Source: Roridomyces roridus
Taxonomy: Eukaryota; Basidiomycota; Agaricomycetes; Agaricales; Mycenaceae
Direction of reading: 5' to 3'
Assembly: GCA_029378245.1 (NCBI GenBank)
Contig: JARKIF010000003.1
Span: forward strand, 1,798,001-1,862,000
Length of the DNA: 64,000 nt
This document shows positions 21,287 to 33,730 of the stretch, one piece after another. Numbering within the stretch: the stretch's first letter is position 1; the number at the start of each line of letters is the position of its first letter. Both the position numbers and the translations under genes were made by a program. Under the pieces are notes generated by a model that saw only the letters and a program-made list of their open reading frames with translations, did no database searches and was not told where the DNA came from.

Positions 21287-24200
21287 ATGTTCACAAGGCA
21301 GGCCCTCCGCCGCCTGCCCGTCACACATGCAGCGCGGGCAGTGCCGTTGCAGCGCACGTTAGCCGTCAGTCAGCGACGTGAGCTGGCAACACCGGCCAAG
21401 CCGCCTTCTCCGAATGATCCCTTTGCCAATGGCACAAATGCCTACTATGCAGAGGAGATGTATAGACATTGGAGGCAGGACCCCAAGTCCGTCCACGTCT
21501 CGTGGGACGTCTATTTTTCCGGCCTCGACAAGGGCCTTTCCAGCCCGCAGGCTTTCCAGCCACCGCCGCGTCATTTACCGAATCCCGCAGACGGTGCTCC
21601 GGCCTTGCACGTCGGTGGTGGTGGCGAGCTGGACGACCATCTCAAGGTACGCGACATTATCCTCAATTTTTTCTATCTCCGGAGCCATAGCATTCGTAGG
21701 CTCAATTACTGGTGCGAGCGTATCAAGTTCGCGGACACCATGTTGCGGAATTGGACCCTCTGGGCCTGCTGGACCCGGATCTCGACGACCGCCGGCCACC
21801 CGAACTCGAGCTGAGCCATTATGGGTTCACGGAGCGCGATCTCGACAAGCAGATTACCCTCGGACCTGGTATTCTGCCGAATTTCGCCAGCGAAGACAGA
21901 AAGTCCATGAGCTTGCAGGAGATCATCAAGCTTTGCAAACGGATTTACTGTGTGTTCTCCGCTTGTCCCCATTTTATCCTACCTGACGCTTTTCAGGTGG
22001 TGCGGTCGGAATTCAATACGTTCACATTCCCGACAAGGAGCAATGCGACTGGATTCGTGAGCGCGTTGAAATCCCCAAGCCGTGGAATTATACCGTCGAG
22101 GAAAAGCGGATGATTCTCGATCGGCTCATTTGGTCCGAGTCGTTCGAAAAATTCATCGCGAGCAAGTACCCCAACGAGAAGCGGTTTGGGCTCGAGGGCT
22201 GCGAAGCTCTCATTCCCGGCATGAAGGCTCTCATCGACCGCTCCGTTGACCACGGTGTCAAGCATGTGACCATTGGTATGCCTCACCGCGGTCGTCTCAA
22301 CGTTCTCGGCAATGTCATTCGGAAACCCATCGAGGCCATTTTGAACGAGTTCTCCGGCAGCGCAGACCCGGACGATTCCCCTGCTGGTGATGTCAAATAC
22401 CACCTCGGTGCAAACTACGTCCGGCCCACGCCTTCAGGAAAGAAGGTCTCGCTCTCACTCGTCGCCAACCCATCGCATCTGGAAGCCGAGGACCCCGTTG
22501 TTCTCGGCAAGACTCGTGCTATCCAGCACTTTGAGCAGGACGAGACCACGCACACCACGGCAATCGGCATTCTTCTTCACGGTGACGCGGCTTTTGCCGG
22601 TCAGGGTATCGTTTATGAGACTATGGGATTCCACAACCTTCCGAGCTACGGAACCGGAGGCACCATCCATCTCATCGTCAACAACCAGATTGGTTTCACT
22701 ACGGATCCCCGTTTCGCTCGGTCGACACCTTACCCGTCCGACATTGCTAAATCCATCGACGCGCCCATTTTCCACGTCAACGGAGACAATGTCGAGGCCG
22801 TCAATTTTGTCTGCCAACTCGCCGCCGACTACCGTGCCAAATTCAAGAAGGACGTCGTCATTGATATCGTCTGCTACCGTCGTTATGGCCACAATGAAAC
22901 CGACCAGCCCATGTTCACGCAGCCCCGCATGTACAGGGCTATCCAGGAGCAACCGACACCCCTGACTCAGTACGCCAAGTTTTTGGTTGGCCGCGGCACA
23001 TTCACGGAAAAGGACATTGAGGATCACAAGACATGGGTTTGGGGTATGCTCGAGAAGGCTGCCGCTGCTGCCAAGGACTACGTACCCTCCAGCAAGGAGT
23101 GGCTGTCGGCGTCCTGGCAGGGATTCCCGTCCCCCAAGCAGCTTGCCGACGAAACTCTTCCCACGCGTTCCACAGGTTCCGACGAGGCTACCCTGCAGCG
23201 TATCGGTAAAGCCATCTCCACCTACCCGAACGGTTTCGCTCCCCACCGCAACCTCGCCCGCATCCTGGCCACCCGTGGCAAGACTGTAGAGGAGGGAACC
23301 AACATTGACTGGTCCACTGCTGAAGCCCTCGCTTTTGGCTCTCTCGCCCTCGAGAAGATCCACGTCCGTGTTTCGGGCCAAGACGTCGAACGTGGAACGT
23401 TCTCGCAGCGCCACGCCGTCATCCACGATCAGTCCAACGAGCAGCAGTATGTGCCTCTCAACGACCTTGGTGGTAACCAGGCCCGTTTCGTCGTCTGCAA
23501 CTCGTCCTTGTCCGAGTTTGGCTGTCTCGGGTTCGAGCTTGGTTATTCCCTTGTCTCTCCCGACTCGCTCACCATGTGGGAGGCGCAGTTTGGTGATTTT
23601 GCCAACAACGCTCAGTGCATCATTGACCAGTTCATCGCCGCCGGAGAGCGCAAGTGGCTCCAACGCACTGGCTTGGTGATGAGTTTGCCACATGGGTTTG
23701 ATGGGCAAGGACCGGAGCATTCTAGCGGAAGGATTGAGCGGTTCTTGCAGCTCTGCGATGACCACCCCAACGTCTTCCCTACTCCTGACAAGATTGAACG
23801 GCAACACCAGGACTGTAATATGCAAGTTGTTTATCCCACGACCCCCGCCAACTACGTATGTCTTCTTGGATGTTCGTGAACGGTGTACTAAATCTGTGAT
23901 TAGTTCCATGTCCTGCGTCGTCAAAACCACCGCGATTTCCGCAAACCGGTTTGTCTTGCTTCCTCATAACCATTCGAATCAGGGCTTACATCTTCGGTCA
24001 GTTGATCCTGTTCTTCTCCAAGAACCTTCTTCGTCATCCCAAGGCACGCTCTGACCTCAGCGAAATGGTCGGGGACACGCATTTCCAGCGTTACATCCCC
24101 GAGCCGCATCCGGAGCACTTGGTTGCCCCAGAGGAGATCACTCGCCACATCCTTTGCACAGGTAATTTTTCATTATTGCAACTATGATTGGCTTGATGCT

Positions 24201-24630
24201 GATACGTTGACTCGCAGGTCAAGTATACCACACTCTCCTTGCTGCTCGTGACGAGCGTGGTATCAAGGATGTCGCCATCAGTCGGCTTGAGCAGATCTCG
24301 CCCTTCCCTTATGACCTCGTATGTGAATCGAGTCCATTTCTCGTCTGTTGCTGAGAGACTCTCAAGGTCCACCCCCACCTCGACAAGTACGCCAATGCCA
24401 GCCTTCTCTGGTGCCAAGAGGAGCCTCTGAACAACGGTGCCTGGAGTTACGTCGGCCCTCGCATCTACACCGCAGCGAACAAGACGGAACACCACAAGGG
24501 CAAATACCCCTTCTACGCCGGCCGCGGACCCACGAGCTCTGTCGCTACGGGCAGCAAGGTCCAGCACAAGAAGGAGATTGAAGCGTTCCTGGCTACTGCG
24601 TTTGAAGATGGATTCGACACCTCATCGTAA
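21287..24630 (+). CDS. KGD1: 2-oxoglutarate dehydrogenase E1 component (mitochondrial)
   Basis: Seven exons: 21287-21646, 21700-21949, 21997-23855, 23904-23948, 24002-24161, 24218-24318 and 24367-24630 (1012 aa, normal for the family). It decarboxylates 2-oxoglutarate and succinylates the E2 lipoyl group in the TCA cycle. The N terminus is a basic mitochondrial presequence ([11 protein letters not shown]), followed by the E1 N-terminal domain ([10 protein letters not shown]). The thiamine diphosphate site is at about residues 399-440 (GDAAFAGQG then [10 protein letters not shown]), with GMPHRGRLN upstream and the transketolase pyrimidine domain ([30 protein letters not shown]) downstream. The C terminus is conserved to [18 protein letters not shown]. 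All joins keep the frame and no lesion is visible. Confidence 0.98.
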
Positions 24631-24980
24631 AAACAAACGTAATCGACGTCTAACAAGTACATCCGTGTTTTACAATAATCTTCTCTCTTCGGAATGAACA
24701 ATATTTATGCATCGAGGGCAAGGCGGGTCGCCGTCACGTGTTTGAAACCATCAAACGCGTCGCGTGTCGAATCAGATCAGCACGAACATTCGCCGGAAAA
24801 AGCGAGAATCTACGACCCTCCCTTGTTCAAATAATCAAAAAACAATAAACAAGAATGGTTGTACTAGATGGTAGATACAAATTGCGGATGGTGGTGCGGC
24901 TAGATACTTACTGTGTATGTGGTGTTAAATAGGGTTGGTTGGATGTATGGATTGTATTGTATGCCATGCGAGGAACCAGT
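24631..24980. other. convergent intergenic region
   Basis: These 350 bases hold the 3' ends of two convergent genes. They are AT-richer than their surroundings with T- and A-runs that fit polyadenylation signals for both strands. No gene was seen. Confidence 0.5.
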
Positions 24981-27866
24981 TCACCTCTTGCCGGCCAGAG
25001 GTTTATCCTTGAACGTCAAGCAATCGTACAACGACGCTATCTGGTCACCCTGCACCTCGAGTAAATAACACGGCGTGCGGGGGAAGAAAGGAAAACGGAC
25101 CTTCTGTTCAAGTATATCAACAACCTCGCGGAGGTGCTTTGCCAACATATTCCTCTTTGGAACATCCGACACAGCATCCATCTCCTTGTACTGGTCCGCA
25201 AGCTCCACGTAGACACTAAGGGCATTTAGAAAGAGAAGGAGAGGAAGAAGAAACCAAGACGCACCTCTTGTAATGCGTGAAATCATCCTCCAACTCCCTG
25301 ATAACACGCGTAACAATGGTCTGCGGCGGTAGCCCAGCTTTTCTCGCAGCGGCCTCATAATCCCGATCTTCTCGTTGGCGGTCGTCGTCCGACTTGCCCA
25401 GGATAGTCCTCAGCCGTTTCCTCGCCCGCTCTCGTTCTCGCTCCGCCTCGACTTCATCTGGTTCACCATCGGCAAAGCCCTCGTCATCATCTTCCTTGCG
25501 CCCAGCCCGCAAATCCCGCCCCACCCATGACTCTGGTTCCGGTCCATGTCCTCGGCGCCGACAACAAACGGTACATGTCCTTGCATTATGTGGCGGCGCG
25601 GAGAAAAACAAGCGCTCTAGGTGTTCCCCTCGAATTTGCGGGAAGGGCGTCACAACGTTACTTGATAGACGGCTCTGGCGAGCACGGCCGGGAGTCGGGC
25701 CGGCAGGTCGGTGTTGGGCGGGTGGTTGAGTTGGACGAGAAGGAGAAGGCACCCGCGGGACTTCAGTTCCAGCATCCGAAACCTCCTCCACCATCGCTGC
25801 TCGTCGATGTCGGGTCTGTGGAGAGCGTTCACGAACTGAGCTGCCACCAGAAAGATTGGACCTCCTCTCATCCACGTCCCTCCCAATCCTCGCCAACTCA
25901 TCCTCTCCGCCAAACCTGCCCGAGGGAGAAGGCGACCCGCGGGTCGCGTGGTCCGTGCGCAACGTCCTATCCGGTGCACCATTCGCTCCGGCGCGAGAAG
26001 AACCCAAAATCGATACAGGGTCAAAAGGTTCTGCCTCCGATTCCTCGTCCTCCTCGTCGCTCTCGAGTGACAACGAGCTTTGACTCCGATCGTCTAGCGG
26101 CTCCTCATCCTCCTCCGGGGGCAGCTCTTCCTCCTCCTCGGATTCCTCCAAATCAGCCGACATGGCGACGTCAGCGGCAGATTGACTCTCGGAAACCTCC
26201 TCACGAGCAGCCCTCCTCTCCCTCAACCCCTCTTCTACCACTCCCCTCAAAACTTCAACCTCGCCACCAAGCCTTTCGACTTCTCTCCTCAACCTCTCGA
26301 CCTCCCCACTCTTCTCCTTCAGTGTCCGTGCGTCTTGTTCGCGCAGTTGCCGCAGCTCAGTCAAGAGTTCTTGGTGGGCCGAAAGCTCCGAGGTAAGGCG
26401 CGTGAGGTGCGTACGGAGAGTAGATATCAGAGATTCGAGGGCTGTGGATGAATGAGTGAGAGAAACACGAAAAGAGCAAAAGAACGCACCCTTCTTCTCC
26501 TCGACAACCTCCCGATACCTCTCCTCCATATCTTCAAAACTCGGGTCCGGAGCTTTGCCTTTCCCCTTGCCTTTACCCCGCACACTCACTTCCTCCTCCA
26601 TCTCCAATATTCGCGTCCGCTCCTTGACAACCTCGCGTTTACACGCCTCCAACTCAAGCTCGAGTTCCCTTACTCTCCTCCTCGAGATGCTGTTCTCGTC
26701 CTCGAGTTGGTGGAGTTTGGTTTGCACGACAGAGAGAACGGACAGTAAGCGCGCCTCACTATCACGGGGGCGGTCGTCATGAGGAGCGTAGGCACCATAG
26801 GCACCACCTGCCTTTGCAGGTGATTCGACAGCACTCGTCAGACCCGTCACGTCGGGCAAGTACATCCTCGACTTGCTGGGGTGCCCGGCATCGCGATTGG
26901 CAATATCGTGGAATGGGTTGCGTTCCGCCTGTTGCTGTTCCACCAGATCACGCGTGAGACCCCGGGCTGCTCTTGTAAATTGAGACGCAGGCGTGGATGC
27001 CGAGGTGTTTCGCCGGCTGGGCCGCGGGGTGGGCAGATTGGAGTCGTCAGCCTTGTTGGTTGCAGCTGAACGGGCTAATGGAGACGGGGGCACTTGGGCG
27101 TGACGGTGGTTGGGTTGGTGGGATGTCTGCGGGCTGCGAGGACGTTTTGGAGAGAGAGCGACGCGTTGGAGGGCGTCGGCCAAGCGAGAGCGGGGAGCTT
27201 CCGAGTCGGAGGAGGTGGAAGAAGAGTGAGGGGAACGAATTCGCACTGAGCGGGAACGCGAAGAAGGGGCGTGACCGGATTGGAGGACACGGTCGAGTTG
27301 GGCGGGGGTTCCAAACGGCGGCTGTTACATGACGTATTGAGTCGGCGAGGTGATAGGATAGACGCGAAACTGACCTCGTATCTGGACCTTGAGGGATCCA
27401 TATCGAACATGCTGAGCTTGGGGTCGACGGCAGCCATCATGCCGTGGAGGGGCCGGTCTGGGTCGTACTCGGCCCCACTGAGACTGATTTCTCGCCTGGC
27501 GGCACGGCCACCAAGACCAGCGTTGAGGGTGAGTGCGCTGGCGTGGTGGGCGGCTGTCGAGACTGTTTCGCCGCCGCCATACGGGCTGATGCCGTCCTCG
27601 TCGTCGCCTGTGCGATATGACCAGGCATGGAGCTGGCTGGCATCCATGTTGTCGTGGTCGTGGCGGGGGAAGGAAATAAAGTCGGGGAACGGAGAAGGAG
27701 CCGAGTTGTGTCTGGGGTACTCGATGGAGGCGTCATCTTCCTGGGAAGAGAGGTGGAGGGAGAGGTCGGTGTGCTGTAGATTGTGCTCGAGCTGGATGCG
27801 ATCGTGCTCCAGCCTGTCCTCGCGAATGCTCATGTCCAGCACCGGACTTTTCGTGTGTCGCTTCAT
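24981..27866 (-). CDS. Cep57/PPC89-like coiled-coil protein of the spindle pole body or microtubule-organising centre
   Basis: Exons 27866-27375, 27321-26490, 26441-25265, 25215-25101 and 25055-24981 give 896 residues. The N terminus has a conserved agaricomycete block (YPRHNSAPSPFPDFISFPRHD; HAWSYRTGDDEDG). The middle has two long coiled-coil stretches (LEDENSISRRRVRELELELE; LRREVERLGGEVEVLRGVV). After an acidic Ser/Glu region comes EHLERLFFSAPPHNARTCTVCCRRR, which fits the PPC89/Cep57 centrosome-localisation domain. Fungal PPC89 proteins scaffold the spindle pole body. One intron (26489-26442) is in frame, so an unspliced reading looks open but would insert 16 odd residues. The family call is fair. 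Confidence 0.75.
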
Positions 27867-27942
27867 CGCAAGAGGACAAGCCTGTGATGTGTGACAAGTG
27901 TGACCCAACACTGTCACATGTACCGTGTTTGATATCTCCTAA

Positions 27943-29592
27943 ATGAACAACGACATGTCTCCATCTCATTGTCCGCAATGCGACGCTGATCCCAGCCTTC
28001 CGGAGCAGCAGCCTACGATTACTTTGACTCCCCTAAAAAGCGCCCGGTACCAAAAGCTTCTCAAGTCTAATGATGCACCGGACAGTGCGACGCTGCGTGT
28101 CATACGGGATTTGATGTCGGGAAACAGTAGGCGTGCGGTTTGGCTCAATACAGCTATCTCCAACCTCCGCTCCCGCCTTGACGATCTGGAGGAAGAGATG
28201 ACATTACTATCCGAACAAAGTGTCGAGATGGTCGGTATACTCTTTAGGCGAATGCCGCCCTCGGTCCTCTCTCAAATCTTCTTGTCGGCATTGCCAACGC
28301 TCGACCACAGGAAAGGGAATACCTCAGACATGAAACAAACTCCGTGGGTTCTCTCACAGGTTTGCATGTCCTGGCGAAAAATTTGCCTCGCTACTCCTCA
28401 GCTGTGGTCGACCATCTGTGTCGATTACAAAGAGCCTTCCAACTCGCTGTATGAAATGGTTAAAACCCAAGTAGACCGTGCCCACAAGCTCAAGATCCAT
28501 TTTTATGGGTCGGAGGACAGTGATTCCGCGCCACAGGTGGAGCTGTTCGACTTTCTCGCAAAGCATTCCACTCGTTGGGAGGCTCTCGACATGCATTTGA
28601 CCGCCGCTTTGGCTCCCCGCTTGAACGCACTCCGCGGTCACCTTCGCTCTCTCAAGAGGGTTTGGACGCACTGTAACAAAGCCAGCCCGAATGGCATCCC
28701 AGTCATCAATAACACCAGGACCATCACCTGTTTTGAAACAGCTTCCTCCCTCGTAGATGCTGGGGCGGAAGGCTCGGATACCTTCGTGCACATACGCTTT
28801 CCCGCCAACCAACTCACTTCCTATCGCGTGCAATGCCCGTGGAAGATGCATATGAAGGTCTTGAGTGCAGCCGCCAACCTCGTGGAGGCCCGCATCGTCG
28901 TCGATTTCGACAAAGGCAATCCATGGCCCACGCCAAAGATCATCACCCTCCCTCGCCTCCAGCGGCTCTACGCAGCCAACGTCCAGATGCTGGGTTACCT
29001 CACCACCCCCTCATTAACCGAACTCGCCCTTTGCGTCCAAGACGACGATAAAGGTGGTGGCGACAAAAATCACCTGCTGGGCCCACTGAAAGCCCTTTTC
29101 TGCCGCTCCTCCTACGTGCCACGTCGACTATGCCTCCGAGGTTGCCCTCTATCGGCCACTACCGAGAAAATACTCACCGATTATCCCGCCATCACCAGCT
29201 TTGCGTTGCTAGTCAGCCCATACGACGATAGTGAAAAACTGCTTTTCGACACTATGGACGAGCACCTGAGTATGTTCACGGTTACGCCCCAGAACCCCGG
29301 GTTGTTCCCGCACCTCGAAGAGATATATTTCGGCGTGACAGGAATCAAGATTGCCGTGCGGGACAGCTACCGCCTTTTTGTCGAGATGCTGCAGTCTCGG
29401 TGGACACAACCAGAGCGCGTTTTGCGCAGTGCCGCCTTCATCACTTCGTTCGCAGACGATCCTGCTCCCGATACACGTCAAAGGCTGAAAACCCTAGAAA
29501 ATTCAGGGCTCAGCCTCGTGGTTGGGTCAAGTGACGAAGCACAGAGGTGTATGGGACGATGGTCGTATGATAGTACGGTGTGGACCGGGTAG
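27943..29592 (+). CDS. F-box-like protein of the large agaricomycete family
   Basis: One uninterrupted exon of 549 residues starts at the ATG at 27943, 76 bp from the divergent PPC89-like gene. A Cys-Pro-x-Cys pair is near the start. Residues about 65-90 are a coiled coil (LNTAISNLRSRLDDLEEEM). An F-box follows at about 103-150 (MPPSVLSQIFLSALP; VLSQVCMSWRKICLATPQLW). The rest is irregular leucine-rich sequence. These single-exon proteins form big families in mushrooms and probably act as SCF ubiquitin-ligase receptors; substrates are unknown. The lack of introns contrasts with every neighbour and fits recent family expansion. Confidence 0.88.
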   Translation: MNNDMSPSHCPQCDADPSLPEQQPTITLTPLKSARYQKLLKSNDAPDSATLRVIRDLMSGNSRRAVWLNTAISNLRSRLDDLEEEMTLLSEQSVEMVGILFRRMPPSVLSQIFLSALPTLDHRKGNTSDMKQTPWVLSQVCMSWRKICLATPQLWSTICVDYKEPSNSLYEMVKTQVDRAHKLKIHFYGSEDSDSAPQVELFDFLAKHSTRWEALDMHLTAALAPRLNALRGHLRSLKRVWTHCNKASPNGIPVINNTRTITCFETASSLVDAGAEGSDTFVHIRFPANQLTSYRVQCPWKMHMKVLSAAANLVEARIVVDFDKGNPWPTPKIITLPRLQRLYAANVQMLGYLTTPSLTELALCVQDDDKGGGDKNHLLGPLKALFCRSSYVPRRLCLRGCPLSATTEKILTDYPAITSFALLVSPYDDSEKLLFDTMDEHLSMFTVTPQNPGLFPHLEEIYFGVTGIKIAVRDSYRLFVEMLQSRWTQPERVLRSAAFITSFADDPAPDTRQRLKTLENSGLSLVVGSSDEAQRCMGRWSYDSTVWTG

Positions 29593-29646
29593 TTAGCTGA
29601 GTAGATAACCAAGTCATGTATGCTCGTCTACCAGAAGAATCCTCAT

Positions 29647-32600
29647 CTAACTACTAGTCTTCCTCCGCTTCGAGCCCCGCCCCTCCTCTGCCTCGGCATC
29701 CCGTTTACTCTTTTTGCCGGTCGCTCTCATAACCTCCTTCTTCCTCTCCTTCACCTTATCACTCTTCTTCTCCTCCTCCTTCTCAACCTTCTTCCGATGC
29801 TCCGCCTTCTTCTCGTTCTTCTTCTCCTTCCGCTTCGCAACCTGGTCCTTCCTCAACGCCCGAATCTGTTGCAACAGCGCAACCGCCTTGCGCTCTTCCG
29901 GCTCCATCACCACCGCCCGCTTCTGCATATACGTCTGCTGCTTTTGCGGCTTCATCGCCCTCGGTTTAGACGCATACGGCAACTGGGCTTGCAGTTTCTT
30001 GGGGATGATCAAGGGGTTGAACCGCCGCTCGGGACGCTCAATGCGCTTGTACGTCGAGTTGACGTTCAACGGTGTCTTGATGCTTTCGTCCCGCCGAACT
30101 TGGCCCGTCAAGCGCATCCCGGTCCATTGCGACTTGTCTGAGAGGAGCAACGACGTCACGGGGTTGTAGAACTTGCGAGGCTGGATGGAATACCAAGCCC
30201 TCAAGAATATTATGTCTGAGAGAAAAATTGAGACAAGACAAGATGCACACAAAACCACTGACCACTCTTGAGCACCTTGTCTTCAAAGGTGGCTCGGAAA
30301 GCGCCGTCCGGTTTTGACAAAGCCTTCTTGACCTGCCCACGAATGCCAGAGACAGTGCGAATGTTGGCACCCTCAAACTTGGCCACCTCGAGAGCAGTAC
30401 TGAACATGTCCCGCACAAACGCCGTGTTTTTGAAGATCTTGTACGGTATGCCGGTCAATTTGATCTTCTTGACGATCTTGACTGAACGGTCGATATCTAA
30501 TACCACACCCGTCGCAGAGACCCGGAAGCCCGGTGTGTCCGCCGACAACGAGTTGAACGCACAGAAACCGGTATTAGGGAGCGAAACCGGGCCATAAAAG
30601 GTTGCATAACAGTGCATATGCTCCGGAGTGTACTTGAGCATCCGCATCCGAATGGAGTGGTCATCAAGCGAGTATATCGGCACCGTTTGGAACCGCCGCC
30701 AACCGAGCGAGAAGATCAAGGGATCGTTGTTCTTCAGCGTCCTGACATACCAGCGATGGCGCTTGATGCGGACCTGTACGTAGCCGAAGCGCTCCTCCGT
30801 AGCCAACAGCCCCCCAACAATGATGGGGTACGTCGGATCAAAGTTCTCGATCATCTCGCACGGGACATCGACCAGCTCTATCCGGACGTAGGTCCCGGGC
30901 CGGTAGCCCTCGACAAGGGCGCGCTGTTCTGCGGGGATGTCTTGGAACGCCTCGAGGTTGAATTGCAGTTGCCGCGACATCTCCTCCTTCTTTTCCGTGT
31001 AGAAATCGACTTTGGATGCTTCGGGGTCGTCGTATTGCTCGTCAAACTTGCGTTTGAGCTCCTCCTTCTTGGCAGCGAGTGAAGTGGCCTTTGATTCAGC
31101 CTCTGACGGCAACGGCGCCGCGGAACTCTCGCCAGCTTCGAGGTCTTCAAAGTCACCACCTGTGTCTTCGTCATCCTCCTCCCCGCCTTCCTGCACGGCG
31201 GGCCCCGTGATGAATAGGCCACGGATTGAATCGAGTATCTCGTCATCTTCCCACCTCTTGAGATCCTCGCCCCTCCACTTCTCTTTACTGGAATCCACCT
31301 CTTCTTCCTCCTCCCTTCTCGAGGCAGGCTCCAGCCGGAAGAAATCTTCCTCATCGCCGTCCATCTCTTCAGCTTCCACGGGGTGCTCTTCCTTCCCGCT
31401 GAGCACCTCCTCGGGCGTCAAATCGGTCGAGTATATGAGTTTCGTCCAATCCTTCCGCCGCTTCGAGTTTGATGCAGCCTGCGCTTTGGCAGCAAGGTTT
31501 GCTTTCCACTTTGGCGCAGATTCCTCTTCGCCCTCCTCCTCGTCGTCCATCAGATCGTCCTCAGCGTCGCTGGGAATATCCAAGGCGTCCCCATCCTCCA
31601 TCTGGAACCGCTTGCCTAGCACGTCCTCGTCGTCTTCATCTCCCAAATCGGAATCGCTGTCGGCATACTCGACGTCCGCCCGCCCGCCCTTGGAGGTGCT
31701 GGCTGTTGGGAGTGTACGCTCAACATGCCGGCGAGATGATCGGCCAGTGCTCTGCGGGTTCACAACGATGTCCTCGTCATCCTCGCCACCGTCTTCGTCG
31801 GAATCAAGGCCAGACTCGTCCCCTTCCTCTTCGCCACTCTCATCATCAAACCCGTCATCGCTCTCATCCTCGTCAAGAGCCTCCACGGTGAGGTGTTTAG
31901 AGGAAGAACCCAGCAGGCGGATGTGGCTCTGTGCAACACCGTCTTCCAATGTTGCTCTCGCGTCCTGCATATCCATTACCATCTGTTCTCCTTCACCCTG
32001 CGGAACTGAACAAAATATTCAGTTGCAATTCAGACACGCAAAACCGAGACACACCATCCGTATTTCCCCGCGTAAAACTGCCGGGAACGTTGATCCAAAC
32101 GGCATCCTTGTCGTACATGACACCCCCAACGTCGCTCATCGGTGCATGGATAAGCAGTTTTTTCTTCTCGCTCAGTTTTCTGCGCTTCTCCGAGTCGGCA
32201 TCCGGTAGAGGACACGGGTCGCCGAGAATGGTGACGCTCTTCATGTCCAAGTCGCCTACACCCGGAATGTGGACCTTGGTGCCCATCCGTAGATTCGTCC
32301 CGCGTACAAAGCCGTAGACGGTGACGGTCCGGTCGCATTTACCCTTACTCAGACGAACCTGCTCACGAGGAGTGAGATCCTCGATTCGGTCTGCAAGGAG
32401 GTAGGGATGCGCGTTGCGGAAGACGAGGGGGCGGAATTTCATGACCCCGACGAAACGGGAAAGGTTCATTATTTCGGTGTCGGGATACCGCCCGTTGAGG
32501 ACACCGGAGAGGTAGAATAATTTTGCGCCTTGGTAAATCTCCGTCCAGAACCGCTTCTTGAGGGCCTTTTTCGTGTCTTTGAGCGTTGCGGCCTTTTTAA

Positions 32601-33223
32601 TTAGGTCCAGGTGAGTGAGGATGCCGATAACTTTGGGGAAGCCATGGGACTGGAGAACATTGAGGAACTCGAACGTTTCCTGCACACATGAATTAGCGTT
32701 GGCAGCATGCATGAGAACACCGCGACGCACCATCTCAAACCCAAAGGAGCCGTCAATCATGAGCAGAACGAGGTCGGCGATTTTGCCAATGTCGATCATG
32801 CTGTTCAAGTCGTTATTGCACTCGATAAAAGTCAACCGGCGCTTTTTCCCGCTGACCACAGTAACGGGGCCCTTGGCCTCATTCAGCGTCTGTTTTGTGT
32901 ATCTCCGGACCAGACTTTTCAGCAAAGTGGTCTTTCCGACGCCGGGTGGCCCGACGATAGCGACAATTACGGGTGGAGGTTCGCTATCGGGTGTGCGGTT
33001 GACCAAGGGGACGTGCAGACGAGTTTGGTCGCGTTCCACATTGCGGCGACCCTGGCGGTCAGCGCGACGACCAGATTTTGGAGCAAAGGCCTGCAGAAGT
33101 TGAGAATCAGGAAATTAGATTGCATAGAGCGGTAACCTTCTCATTGAAGCCGTGCTGCTTCTCCTTGCCCTTTCCCTTGTCCTTTGTAGACGATCTGTGC
33201 GCCTTGTGCGGTCTATCCTCCAT
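29647..33223 (-). CDS. BMS1: Bms1 ribosome-biogenesis GTPase
   Basis: Exons 33223-33137, 33090-32731, 32679-32055, 32005-30263 and 30215-29647 give 1127 residues, as expected. Bms1 is a nucleolar GTPase of the SSU processome that works with Rcl1 in 18S rRNA maturation. The P-loop GPPGVGKT is at residues 76-83, in the Bms1 G-domain with THLDLIKK as base-recognition motif. A long acidic middle ([20 protein letters not shown]) precedes the conserved C-terminal RIBIOP domain ([43 protein letters not shown]) and a Lys-rich nucleolar tail. The intron at 32730-32680 is in frame and would add 17 residues if missed. Confidence 0.98.
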
Positions 33224-33730
33224 GGAAGAAAAAAAAAATCAAAGCTCCGCCGGAACTGGAGCCGCCGAGCGAATACGACTAGTGCGGGAGATGTAGGCCT
33301 TCGAGAGGCGGAGAGGAGGAGCCCGAGGATGTGAGGGAGGCAAGGCCTAAATTTTGGAGATGGCGCTTGGCGAAGCGAGGTGTGATCCGCTGGAACGTCG
33401 TTGATGCGACAATCCTTTCCTCCCTTCACCACCACGCCTTCCGAGTCGTTCCAGCTTTGCCCATATCAACTCTTATTCGAAGTTTCACTCTCGTGTGTTT
33501 TATTCGTCACCGGTGCCCGTGTCTCTCAAGAGAAACGACGCGACTTCTCGACCACCTTTGTCTTTACAATGGTACATTGCTTTCGCAACGAGTCCTTTGA
33601 CCTTTCTTTTATTTCATTGTCTCCCAATGGCCTTTTTTCTTCGCAACAAGGCGATGTTTGCTGGCGGCGCCACTGTCGAGTGTCGATCAGGTACCATGGC
33701 TCCTGAGAACTCTCATCTTTCCTCTCTCGT
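33224..33730. other. divergent intergenic region
   Basis: These 507 bases separate BMS1 (-) from the deaminase gene (+). They include a run of ten A at about 33229-33238 next to the BMS1 start codon, and several upstream ATGs (33570, 33701) ahead of the deaminase ATG. A 5' UTR intron is possible. No gene was seen. Confidence 0.4.

Noticed and set aside
22455..23930. 491-residue open frame antisense to 2-oxoglutarate dehydrogenase
   Set aside because: It is a codon-bias shadow of the E1 gene in a GC-rich reading frame, with no domain and no promoter of its own.
31012..32208. 398-residue serine-rich open frame opposite BMS1
   Set aside because: Its Ser runs are the complement of acidic GAA/GAC codons in the Bms1 acidic domain.
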